Positions 25,070 to 37,200 of a stretch of DNA of 64,000 bases are shown piece by piece (the first letter of the stretch is position 1; every line of letters begins with the position of its first letter). The stretch comes from Euwallacea fornicatus (Eukaryota > Arthropoda > Insecta > Coleoptera > Curculionidae), in assembly GCF_040115645.1 (NCBI RefSeq), contig NC_089555.1:3410001-3474000 (forward strand), given 5' to 3'. The notes under the pieces were generated by a model. That model did no database searches. It saw only the letters and a program-made list of their open reading frames with translations, and had not been told where the DNA came from. Made by a program: the position numbers and the translations under genes.

Positions 25070-28000
25070 ACGTACAGGATGTTCAAATAAGGGAGGACGT
25101 CGGCTATATCTGGGGAACTACTTATTATGGAGTCTTGAGAAAAAAATATTATGACTAAATCAGTCATTAGAAATCTCTGGAACGTATTTTCAAGTTAGTA
25201 ACTATACCCCTAGAGGGCATTGTTACATGACTTTCGAATAAAATGCTATTTTTTGTCAAATTTTTCCGAAAAACGTATATTTTAGACGTAAAACGACGAT
25301 TTTTAAAACGATTTTCCATATCTTTTGTATAAAAAAATGTTTTTTTTAGACTAAAGAATTGGAAATTCGAACTGCAGTGTGGATATCTCCTAACGTAATT
25401 GATACTACAGTATTTGAGATCCTATTTTTTACGTCTTCTTCTGTAATCGCACTACTTTGAAGAAATAGGTCTCTTAATCTACTCTATAAATAAAAATTCA
25501 AATACGTAAGATGTAGTGAACTTGCCCGCCAAGGAAAACATATAATAAAATAAACAAAAACATCAATAAAATGATTTTATCCACAAATATGACGTTAAGT
25601 GAAATGGTTATTCATTTGTTTCAAATATGTGACGTTGACGAGTACAGATGCGTTCACGTCCTACTTGATTCATAAGCGAGGCTTGTTTACTTTATCCGTA
25701 AGAAAATTATTTTTTCAAATTGTCATAATTTACTACTACGAAAAAATATTTGCACAGGATTTTGACTATACTGAATAGAAATTAACGTTCGTTCGAATGG
25801 TGCAACAAAAATTATACCTTTCAATCTGAACTTTTCGAAATAACTTGAAAAATTACCATGGCTTTCAAATAGCGCCACCTAGCGGTTTCTGTGTCATACT
25901 AACGTAACCTGCTAAAAGACCTTTCTAATAAGGTATTAAGTTCTAGTTTTGTGCTTAGCTAATGTCGAAAAAACTACATTTTTTGAACTGACATTAAAAG
26001 CTTCTCCCACTCTTTAGTTTAAGAAAAAACTCTTCCAGCAAAAGTTGTAGTAAGTTGTCACAAAAATTGATATTTTATATTTGAAATATACGTTTTCTGA
26101 ATAAATTTTGCTGAAAATCTCATTTTATTGATTAGTCATGTGAAAACGAATTTTTATTCTTAGAAATAACTTAAAAATGCAAATAATAAAATGTTGGAGA
26201 GACATATAGGATTATTATTGATGACTGCATATGCTGAAAGATAAGGACCATCTTAAATTATAATATAAGGATTGACCGGTTTACTGTGCTTCTTTCAAAA
26301 CATACAGGGTGCTACAACGGTGGTATTGGTGATGTTCAAATGTAATAAATAATATGGGAAACGCTTGATATATTCTTATCATTGCATTTTTGAGTTCGTC
26401 GTGAAATTCAACGATTATTTCATGGAATATGTCCTATTAGGATGATTAATTCTTTTCAAAGTATTCACGTTTGAAAAAATTTGTAGATAATATACAGAAT
26501 GTTTTATTAAAGAAACACCATGCGTATCTTACAGCCTGTACATTAAGCAAGAAAATTAAAAATAAACCTGAATATTTAAGACCCGCTACTGTCCTCTTCC
26601 CCATAAAGCACTGATCCAAACTTTTCCATCCAATTCAAATCCCATGTTTTTGGTGTTCCCAGAATTTTTAAAAATAAAATTTCAGAGCATCATTCAGAAA
26701 TAAAATTTAAACAGAAAAAGCAATTTCACACAAAAGTGTCGAAAAGAAAGTATTCCTATTCCTTAATTCCACAGATGGTCTTTTATTAAAGTTGCATAAC
26801 GAAGAAGAGCTGCTGGAGAAATAAGCAAACTTAAAACAGTACAAATAAACCAAATTTAGTATTTCAAGTTTTATTTGTGAAAAAAGTTGAAACTTCCCGC
26901 CGCCGGGGCCTCAGCAATATTTTATAAGACCTGGGAAATTTAGACGGTAAGATATTACGCAGGAAAAGCAAAATATTCAGTGGCGCACCTACCAGAAAGA
27001 AAAAGAATGCCATGACAGGTATATATTGTCGGGAGAATTGGCCAAAAATAGAATTACAGCGTTTCCTAAGTAATTCTAAAAAAGCCCTACATTTTAAGCC
27101 TAAATAAATGGCAACGATACTTTGTTCTTTTGTTTATTGACCACGTATGGCATAGTCAGCAATGACGTTGTTTGACGGAAGCTGTCAAACTGCAAACCGA
27201 GTTTCCGTGTCTAAAACGTTTCCTTCAAACCTACTGAATTATCACTGATATTTTAACCTGAAATATCCGAATTTAACCCGAGCTAACCTGATCATCCCTC
27301 GAAAAGAGCTATCCAAAAAGCTCACAAATTGCCACCTACGGCTATGACTGAATACAAAACAAAAGGAAGGGGTGGCTCGGGGAGGCGCTTTGTTCCACGT
27401 AAATTGAATTTGAAAATTGGCCCCGTCTCCGTGCACTTGGCTTCCCTAGATATGATACACTGCGCTCCGTTTTTATTTCCCCTCCCCCTCCCCCCCAAAT
27501 GGCTACATTCCCCCGACCCTGTCGCCCTTCTTAACTGTATTATTTTAAAATATCACCTCTAGTCTTAAAGGTTTTTGAAATTGTTTCTGCGTTTCGTTGC
27601 GAAGGCCGTTCATTCATTAAGGCCGGCAATAAAACTCGCATCAAGTTAAGGCATCAGCTCTTTTACACCACGCGCCCCCCGTTTGTCAGCTATGGGGTCC
27701 GCAACCACCCCTCATCCCCCTTACCCCACCTGCACGAACGGTCCACGCGCTGCAGCCAGACTGAGGGTGAATCTCTCAATATCGAGTGTGTTGCCAAATT
27801 TCATTTTTCGACCCTAAATTAACATGTTAAGGTGGTTTGAGATTTTTCGAGTTTATTCTGGAGATAACCAAAATTGTGCCAAGAGGCGAAGGACAATTTC
27901 AAAACGTTGTCCCTCCGCGATGGATTTCGCGAATATGTGCTCTAAACTACGTGATAGTGACAACGTTGTTATCGATCAGAAGGAGCGTAAGGGCAGTCCA

Positions 28001-29239
28001 ATCAAACCCTGTGCGTGACAACTCTCACTCTTCGAGCCCTTTTTGCATCCCTTCGTTCCTTATGCGCCGCACGAGCCCCCTCCCCCGCCCGACACGACCC
28101 CTCGAGACGTGTTTCCGCTTTCGTCCGCCGCTACCCTTTTTGTCTCCCCACATCCCTTTCAATCGCTACCCCTTGCAAAAATTTCTATAATGCGATATAT
28201 AATATGATGAAATGTTGCTCGGCCTTTGTCCCTCCCGGCAGCATTGTTTGTTTCTGTCAAGATGTGCTTCGGAACGTCCCTACGTGGTTGCCCTATGTCT
28301 CTGCATACCGAATAAATATGAAGTTACCTCCGTGGCCATTTTCATAATTATTCATTTAGCGTGTCGAATGACCAAAGAAACTAAACGAAATTATTTCTTC
28401 AGGTTGGTTTGATGAGAACCTCGAAGGAGAACAATTCGGCGCCCTGTTTAACATTCAACTCGAGATGAGGCGGCTTTGTCAGCAACACAATTGACTAACG
28501 AAGGCTCATTAGCTTCAAGGTGGACGTCGCCGGTGGACTACTTGATTATCGAGTAACCATTAAAGTTAAGAGATCACCGATTGCGTATTGTGGTTTAATT
28601 CCTCGACAGTCGTGGACGCAGCAAAAATCCACCCCCATGCATTCTAAAGTTGTTCACGGATTATAAAGTTTGGGAATGAAGTCCGCAAATCCGCGCTGAT
28701 ATATTCGACAATATCCCGGATATTCCCCCAACATTTCCACTGAGAAAAACTATGAAAAAATGATGCAGAACCCCGGGCACGTTCATATTATTGATGCCCC
28801 TCGTCGCACCCGGATATATAAAACTTTTTAAAATAATGCTTTCTGGCGTCCAGATAAATAGAGGCGCTCTCTTCACTCAGCAGGGGATTAGGCTATGTAC
28901 GGGGGCAGGATTGGATAAAAGATCCAGAGATATACGTGTCGGTATATACCCACTGAATTACCTAATTAAGACCTTCCTACCTTATGGCATAATCGCGGCA
29001 AATAAATCTATCAAAACCAAATGAAGGGGCACGAGCCATATGCCGCAGGGTGGCCATCGCCATTGGAAGCCCATCTAAAATAATTGCCGTATAAATTTCC
29101 ATCTGACAGGTAGGACACGTGACCGGAGTAATAGGTGTCATTTGGCACATGCAGTGTTCAGTCAACAACATCGGAAAAGTTACCGGGATGTTTTTCCGTG
29201 GAAACCTCATTTGTAGTGAAAATTTTCAGGATGTCTAAT
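25070..29239. other. AT-rich then pyrimidine-rich non-coding stretch
   Basis: From 25.07 to 26.9 kb the sequence is AT-rich with three same-direction TACAG-like transposon-end motifs (about 25,074, 26,304 and 26,500) but no readable transposase; it may be decayed elements. From 27.47 to 28.16 kb runs of C and CT-rich tracts dominate the plus strand. A 7-bp-stem hairpin (GTTTGAC/GTCAAAC) lies near 27,169. No gene is supported. Confidence 0.4.
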
Positions 29240-29460
29240 TAATTGTGATGTTTCGTCAAGCGTTTATGATCCAAAATTTCGCGTCTTCAGCTGAAGTTGG
29301 CACTTGATCATAAGCGATATGTTTCAAATGTGTCCACGAAAAAAAATCTAGTGAAGACAAATCTGGTGATCGGGTTGGCCAATTAACTGCAGTACGACGC
29401 CCTAATCTATCTTCATGGAAAATGTTAATTTAAAAGTTCTCTAACGTTGCTGGCATAATG
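29240..29460 (-). mobile_element. D,D41D-type transposase fragment
   Basis: A minus-strand frame near 29,310-29,390 reads NWPTRSPDLSSLDFFSWTH and then LKHIAYDQ, the third catalytic region of the same broad family as the elements at 15, 18 and 30 kb. No terminal repeats or further coding sequence are recognisable, so this is a stub. Confidence 0.7.
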
Positions 29461-30597
29461 AGCAGCGCAGCCATGATACTGAAACTGGATGGATGGATAT
29501 GGATACTCAAATTTGCTTAGCCGGGCATATGGGTAAAAAGTAGTTAAGTACATGGGCGTAGTAGAGAGTGCGTTACGATTTATGAACATTGATAACTTCT
29601 TGATATAATTATTATGAGAAATTTGACAAGACCAAACGCGTGTCTTTAAGTCTAAGATCAAAGTAACTAAAAATGTAACCTTAAATTTTTAAACTTATAC
29701 TTAACATAAACAAAATCGTAATAAAATTATTTTCCAGGTTAGTTGAGTGCCAATAAAGAAATGTCTGATTACAGTTTAGACTAAACCTAAACATACATAG
29801 AAATGAATTCAAAAATGAATGACAGGTGAAGATGACCTTGAAAAAAAGACAGCATAAGAGATTGAATTCTCGAATATATCAAAAACTTCATTCGAAAATT
29901 TTGTTGTAGATATTCTCGTTTTGAATATATTTGCTTATCCCATTTATATGGAATCTCCCAATATAATAAACAAATCCACCCCACTTTGCATTAATAACGC
30001 CGACCATTCTTAAGGGGTTTCCATTCAATACTCAATTTCATCCAGAGTTATTATTGTGCTGGGGCATTCTAATGCCGAATGCAAGGTTACTGCCCCCATG
30101 TCGTTAATTTGGCTACGTTCCTAAGCCTAAACGCTCTAATGTATTCACTCACCCCATGATGAATCATCCCTCTGCAAGGGGGCCTTGACCAGCATCCTGC
30201 GAAGCCTCCCTTATGCTAATCCGGCATATTTCAGATTACGGACATGGAAGGTGGTTTATCGCCTGAAATTCACCCTAAAATGAACTTTTTTTTAACCTCA
30301 ATTTAAAGGAGTGATGTTCACATGGGGTTGTGTGAGGGTGAGGAGGGGTGTTAGGGAGCAGATAGATAAATGTTTTTAGAAAGACATAAAAGTGCAATGT
30401 GCAGGAGCATTTGCTGGGGGGAGATAGCACGGATCTGAGATGTTCCTCAAAGCTCAAATGTTTTCTAGATTAATATAAATTGTTTGTAGTCACCTGTTTC
30501 AGGTGCAGTTTTAGTATCATGAAAGCTCTCGAATATACCAATGGCGGAAAAGCCGAACATCAAATGGCCAATATCACACGTCATATGGCATTGTATA
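29461..30597. other. Non-coding stretch
   Basis: Nothing recognised apart from random-looking short open frames. Confidence 0.45.
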
Positions 30598-32394
30598 CAC
30601 AGGGTTGGTCCTTATACAATGCTTTCATAAAGCATGGAATAACATCATTAATGTTAATGCAAACATGTTTTGGAAAAATTCTCGAACACGTCCATTGAGC
30701 TTTTAAAAAATTATTATTTTTTAATCTTGATTATATTGATGGCGTCATCACTGTCCGAGATGTGACGTCATTGGCCATTTTTTATGACAACTTCCGTTTT
30801 TTTATTCGAAACGTTAAAGAGTATATTTTTGGAATAATAAACCGTAAAAAATTAGGAGGTTACAAGAAATATTTTTTCAAAAAATAACATTGGTGTAACT
30901 TACTAAATTTACAAAAATGAAAAGCAAATTGGCAGATACGATGTTCAAACTGAGCTCCATTCGCTGCCTGACAATAAATAAGATGAAAAATAAATTCCTT
31001 TTGACCATTGTCGATGACGTCTGGAGTTATAAGTCGTATTTCTTCAGGAATTCGTATTTGTAAATAGTCAAAATTTGAGAGCTTAATGGAGTTACACATT
31101 GCTTTTTAAATATTCCCACAAAAATAGTCGAGTGGTGTCAGTTCAGGTGAACGAGCTGGCCACTTGATACCTCCTCTTCGTCTTATCCAGCGATTTAGAA
31201 ACGATTCGTTTAAATATGCTCGCACAGGTGCTGCATAATGGAAAAGAGCTCCATCTTGTTGAAATAGAAAACTTAAATATCGTTCTCCAGTTTGCGCACC
31301 GTTCAAAAAATAAGGGCCCATAATCCTAGTCCGTACTGGGGCACATCAAACATTGACTTATTGAGGGTGTTGGGTATGAAAACACATCGTTCAACAGGGA
31401 TCATTACAAGCCCAATAACGACAGTTTTCCCGGTTAACGTGGCCATTTAAAGTAACTATGGCTGCATTAGAAAAAAAAATTACAGAAGTTTCATTATTGT
31501 TGTAGAGTTCTAGCATTTGTTAGCAAAACGGATTTCGATTATTTAAATAATCTTCGGAGAGCTCATGAATTAATTGCACTTTATACGCATAGTACTTATT
31601 CTTTCTAAATATTTTGTGCATAATGAAAATATCCCTATTAAATAGAGATGGAACGTCGTTTATTGTGGAATGTCGATCATGAATCTGCAATCAAAATATT
31701 AATTTCTTCGTCTTCTGATATCGAGAATCTTAAATCTCAGACACGTCCAAACGCTCAAAACTTTTTTTCAATTTTTGAAATTGTGCTTTAGTGAACTGGT
31801 TACGGATCAAGATGATCGTATTAAATAATTCTGCAAATTCTGTTTGGATACACGCCTCATCTCAAATCCGATCATGCAGAGGATCTCAATTCTTTCCTTT
31901 TCGGTTAGCTTAGCTATTTTTATTAAAGAAATCTAAATGGTAAGTACTACACAAATACTTATACACTCAAAAGGTAAAATTATTGGTTTTCTTATTTCAA
32001 TGCTATTTTTCTAAAAAAATTTCTTATGTAACTTCCTAATTTTTTTTCATGGTTTAAACTAAAAAAATATGCCCTTTAATATTTTGAATAAAAAAACGGG
32101 AGTTGTCACTTAAAAAAATGACCGATGACATCATCAATATGACCAATATTAAAAAAATATATTTTTTACAAACTAAATCAACGTATCCGAGGATTTTTCA
32201 TACTTTACGAAAGCATTATATTAAAACAACGTCTGCAACTTTTATTATTAAAAAAAAGGACTAAAACTTTAAATACAAAAGTTGTAGGATTTAATCTAAA
32301 TCGCCAGAAAATATTACGTATCACAACATACATGTTGATTATTGCAAAGTAAAAAAAGAACTTAAAGCCGATAAATTTATAATGGAACACCCTA
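30598..32394 (-). mobile_element. D,D41D-type element with long terminal repeats
   Basis: About 1.8 kb bounded by TA-CACAGGGTTGGTCC on the left and the inverse of TAGGGTGTTCC on the right. The inverted repeats reach more than 200 bp inwards: both contain an AATGCTTTC-TAAAG block, then TATTGATG-GTCATC, then a CCGTTTTTTTATTC block. The left repeat lacks about 160 bp present in the right one. On the minus strand, 31,106-31,321 encodes FQQDGALFHY and WPARSPELTPLDYF, with exactly 41 residues between the two catalytic aspartates, supporting D,D41D. Upstream coding sequence (31.4-32.0 kb) is decayed, so the copy is inactive. Confidence 0.88.
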
Positions 32395-32445
32395 TATATT
32401 TTATAAAAGGCAAATAAACCTGTATTTTCTGACTTAAAAAGTATA

Positions 32446-33814
32446 CAGGGTAAGTCAGGAAGATTGTGCCAAATTTCAGGAGCGTATTGTATCTGAAAAA
32501 TAAATGTAAAAAAACTTAAATGTTGTTATTCGATTTTCATTTGTTATAGCGCATACGTATTTTTTTAACTAGCGGTCTATTTACCATAAAAATATCTTTA
32601 TTATTAGCGGTACTGGTACTGATTTGAGTTCAATCAGTGTATTCCAAAATACCAAACATTTATTCGAATTTAGAATATGCAAATGTGGTGTTTGTTTATG
32701 GTTTTTGTAATGGAAATACTAAAGCTGCTGCTAAAGAATATCATGGAAGATTTCCACATAAAAGTGATCTCTCCAAAAACGTATTTACCCGCGTTTTCAA
32801 CAATTTGTACAACATCGGAAAGTTTTCCAGTGCGTACATATCTTTTGGATGATCTAGCGAACGAAACTTGGAAATAGTAGAAGATATTCTAGAGCTACTA
32901 AACGGAGATGCAACGACCAGCTCTCGAAAAATTACTACTCAATTAGGCATTCCACAAAAAAATGTTATAAACATATTCCATGAGTAATGTTTATATGCAT
33001 GTCATGTATGGAGATGACAGCATCTAAAACCGATAGATTGTGCTAAAGGTAGGGAATTTTGTGGATATACCAATAATAATCATAGTGTTGTATCAAGCAT
33101 TAGCAACAATCGAGTGTAGAAAATTTTCAACATAAGTTTGCGGTAAATGTGTGGTATGGTATGATTAAGAATGTTTTAATTAGTCATTTTATTTTGAAGA
33201 ATCGCCTCACAGGAACAAACTACTTGAATTTTAGTCAAAATTAATTACAGGGACTTCTAGAGAATGTTCCTTTAAACATTCGAAATCACATGTACCATTA
33301 GCACGATGGAGCTTCTGCATAGTTCACTCGACAGGTTAAGAAACATTTGAACGAAAGATTCCCAGGATGTTGAATTGGTCGCGGTTATATTAGTTGACCT
33401 CCAAGATTTCCAGACCTTACACCATTAGACTATTGTTTGCCGGGCTGGTTTATATATGAGGTGAATCAGAGTAAAAGTGGACACTCGAGATGCACTAATT
33501 CAGCGTATTAGGAATGCTGCAGCTGATATGAAAGAAAGACATGAAACAATTAGGAGCGCAACGAATGCTCTTCATAGGCGAAGCACAAAAAGTTTGGAAG
33601 TAAATGGTGATATTTTTAAACATTTATATACGGAACGTTATGATAATTAAATTTTTAAATTATGAAGTTCCTTATAAAATTTATGAATTTTAAAAATTTT
33701 ATGTTTTAGTTTTATTTACGTCATGACTTGTAAACAAATCAAATTCATATGACAACATTTGAGTTATTTTACATTTACTTTTCATGTACACTTCGATCCT
33801 TCCGACTCAGTTTC
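32446..33814 (+). mobile_element. D,D41D-type Tc1/mariner element, copy 2
   Basis: Second copy of the family at 15,069-16,296, bordered by TA on both sides and with about 90-bp inverted ends (left CAGGGTAAGTCAGG). It keeps more of the N-terminus: from 32,637 the frame reads YANVVFVYGFCNGNTKAAAK, a DUF4817-like HTH start. Later pieces match copy 1 but carry stops and shifts. It sits 51 bp from the right end of the 30.6-32.4-kb element, and its right flank is shared with copy 1. Confidence 0.87.
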
Positions 33815-34106
33815 TATAGGTAAACACATCTTCTCATTATAGTGTCAAAGCTCTCGTTGAATGGTAAAAGGTCAAATAAATTCAATACCATCAAATTTCT
33901 TTAGCGTGTTTTGTTAGCGGCGATTTTCTATTTTTCGTGATACTTTCTCCAGGTACAGTTTCTTTAACTTTAGGAATATCTTGAGGTTCCATTTTCCCAC
34001 AAACTTTCAAGCGTTCAAAAATAAGACCAACTACCTTACTCGCAACTATTGCCTATATAGAATTGTGGATTCTAATGGAAAACATACTTGTTAAGGTATT
34101 TAATTA
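33815..34106. repeat. Shared right-flank repeat, copy 2
   Basis: Matches 16,297-16,592. Outside it, at 34,184-34,201, is GGACCAACCCTG followed by TA, which is the inverse of the transposon end at 30,600 for 12 bases. This may be the far end of another element. Confidence 0.85.
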
Positions 34107-34120
34107 AGCCTTAAATACCT
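34094..34120. repeat. 10-bp perfect inverted repeat
   Basis: AGGTATTTAA (34,094-34,103) and TTAAATACCT (34,111-34,120) form a perfect stem around a 7-bp loop, at the outer edge of the shared flank repeat. In the other copy of the flank only the first arm is present. Confidence 0.75.
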
Positions 34121-34202
34121 CGACAATAGCTTAAGGCGTAAAACTTTTTTTTATATGTAATAAAAGTAGTGGGCGTCATCTAAATACACGGACCAACCCT
34201 GT

Positions 34203-37200
34203 ACGGAGTCAACTCAGCGGTGTGTTTGCCAGATCTGTGATATTTTGAGGGGATAAAAAATCGCCGTTAGTTGAAAGTTTCACACTCATCTGCCCTTTAC
34301 TCTGCTTTCCTGCAGGAATTCGGAATCACTGAAGCAGATAAATTAAAAGAACTAAATATCCTGAATTTTTTGGCGTCAACGTACAAAAGATCCAGACTTT
34401 TGTGCTCCCCCATTGAACCTGCTCGCTTGTTACGTTATTGCTTTTAGTCCGTTTCTTCAGGTGTAAAATTCCCTCTAATGCTGTGAGTAAAGATAAAATG
34501 TTAAAGTTTATAGTTGGAAGTGTTTCAAGCAATTTGGAAGGAGGAAAATATAATCTAGCGTTTCCCTTATTCCTTATTCATTGGTCAGCATTGGACACAC
34601 AGGCAGGTCCCCAGCGCCCCGTAAACCTGACTCAATTTTCATTCTAAAAACGATGAGGGGGGCTTCGCCCTCTCGAAATGTCAAAAATAGTTCGCGGTTT
34701 ATGGGCAATTTGATGAGGGTCCAATGGAGCTCCCTTCAAGAATACAAATCTCTCGATTTAAAAAAGTATTTCTTTAGTTTTTAACAATATATTTCCCTGC
34801 TTATTTCAAATAAGAGAAAACAAGCGTCGTGACTTATTTATTGCCACCCTATTCGTAGCTTGTATACGGTCCCTTTGATGTCCCGAGGTCTGACGGGAAT
34901 CCAGAAGTAACAACTTTTATTGGACTCCAATATTTATAACCAAAAGGCGATTGCTTTCCGCAAGAAATTCTCAAATGTGTAGTCGAGATCAAAAGAAAAA
35001 CGAATATCCAATTTCAGGAGCTGCAATATAGAAGATGCCTTATACATAATCTGATTTGGTGCGGCCAAATTGGATCGCTTTTCGATCTAAGCAAATGTTT
35101 TTGTTCTGGATTATGTTTATAATGAAGAGCCCTAGGAGATACGAGAGTTGTACAATAAAGGATTTCTTAGCATTGAAAGTAGGAATCAGTGGGGCGGCAA
35201 AAAAGGGGGGTGGCGAGGGCGCATAGGGAGTGTCGTCGGTCGAGTGCGAGGTCGAGATTAGACTAGCGATGTCGACCCCCCTGGAAAATCCAATCTTGAT
35301 CTGCTATTGCATTCCTACAATGACACTTTTCCAACGGCCCGTTTCGTTTGTTTGATACTCTTTGTTTAGAGACGGCGGTCGAAATGAATTCTCTTTGTCA
35401 ATCTTCCCTTTGAATTGCGACGAGAGGAATTTCAACGGAATTAAAATACCTTTCGGGGGATTTATTGAAAAGTTCCTTCCTTTTAGGTAATGAATCCGAA
35501 GGAGCACAAAGATACTGCAGTTAAAAGGAAACAAGTGAAATAACAAGGAATTAATTTGAAAGTTACTCTTCGACTTCGATCAAACCGTACTAAAAAGCAC
35601 GGAAAATGTGTTCACCATTTCATCGAGAAACATACATAACAATTCAGAATAAATTGAAATAAAGCCGAAGTTAACCAGCAGAAAATTGAATCTTTCAGTC
35701 AAGGATATTATCACAACATGGGCAGCCCAGATAAAAAGTCGTGGAACAAAAAAAATTGCTAGTCCCCGATATTATAGGGTCATTACTACTTTGTAGATAC
35801 GGCAAAGCGGGTCCTTCCTCTGCCTTGAATCTATATGTATTCGCAGGACCGCTATAATAAGGGCGATATTCCTGTTTGGGGGGTCGCCTTTGTAATATCC
35901 AATACAGGACTGGATTTAGAGAATTCACCGCATTTATTTATTCATTCTAGATTTTTAAAAATCGTTCCAAATTTTTATAGAAGTCCTAAAGGTAGAATGA
36001 TTATTGTTACAGCAAAATCTGTTTTAACCTTGAAATTTAAGGGGCTCAGTCCGTTCCTGTCCGTTAAGAAAATTAACGATACCTAACGAAAAGTCCTTTC
36101 TCCCGGAATAAGGAAAATCCGGAGGGTGGAAACAACCCGGCTTAAGTAGAGGGTTCTTATCTTGCAGAAACAGACTTTTTAGACTAACGAAGCCGCTCAG
36201 GCCGGGACCTTTTATTCTGATTGTCCGGCATTATCCTATGGTGTGCATTTTAGCTGATAACCCGAAACAGGTCCTAGTAATGAGGGTTCCTTTCCACCCT
36301 GATGTTTCCTTCTCTCTTGAATGTGCTGAACTGATGGGCGCGGCTTAGTCTCAAGTTTATTGGGCCAAACATCAATGAATCATAAGACGATTTTTAAGCC
36401 TGGATGGCTGTATTTTTTTAATGCGTTTTCGTAAGGAAATCAATCAAATGAAAACCTGTTTATCTGAGCAACTTAAAAAATAAAACATTTTTGTGCCAGG
36501 AACGTTTGTTATTTTAAATCCCCGCCCTAAAAAACACAGGGCCAGCCACCATAGAGGTAAAAACACTGTTGTATTTCCAATCTCGTTTGCAAAGTTTATG
36601 TAGTTTCATATTCCAGTTACATAGTTAGTTTCGAGCTAAAAAATGCTATTGTGAGAGGTTTAAAGTCGGCTTTTAAATGCCATTTAAATCGGCAAATAAC
36701 TATCAGTTTTACACGTCGATGTTCCAGAAGCCCCGGGCTCCATTGGCAAAGCAAAGTAAATATCCAGAAGTTATTCGATTTTCTGGCATAAACGGCGTTA
36801 TTCAGAATTCCAGCTCCCCCAGCGTTCATTTAAAAAACATCAAAAGAAGAATAAAATGCGACGTGAAAGCGTCCCAAATGTGATAACCCCAGAATAAAAT
36901 TTACTTTTTAATGGAAAAGCTCCGCAAATATTTTCTATTCATTCGGGGCCCCCGTATATCCGAATTAGAAGGAAGGGGGTGCACGGAGTCGATTTTTATG
37001 TTTACTTTCGCTTTACATTTAAGTAAGGATAATTTTTTTTAATGGGGGGGCGATGGTCAAGAGGAGTTAATGGAAAGTCGCTTTTGATTTCGGAGTGAAG
37101 GAGTTCAAGATAATTTGAATTAGGCGCAAATTGCGGCTTCCCAAATGGAAGGGTCTTTAGATACAGTGTGGCAAAACCCATTTTTTAGAAGTTTTATCTA

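Noticed and set aside
25070..26520. Three TACAG-type motifs taken as transposon ends
   Set aside because: All point the same way and none has an inverted partner or a transposase nearby, so boundaries cannot be assigned.
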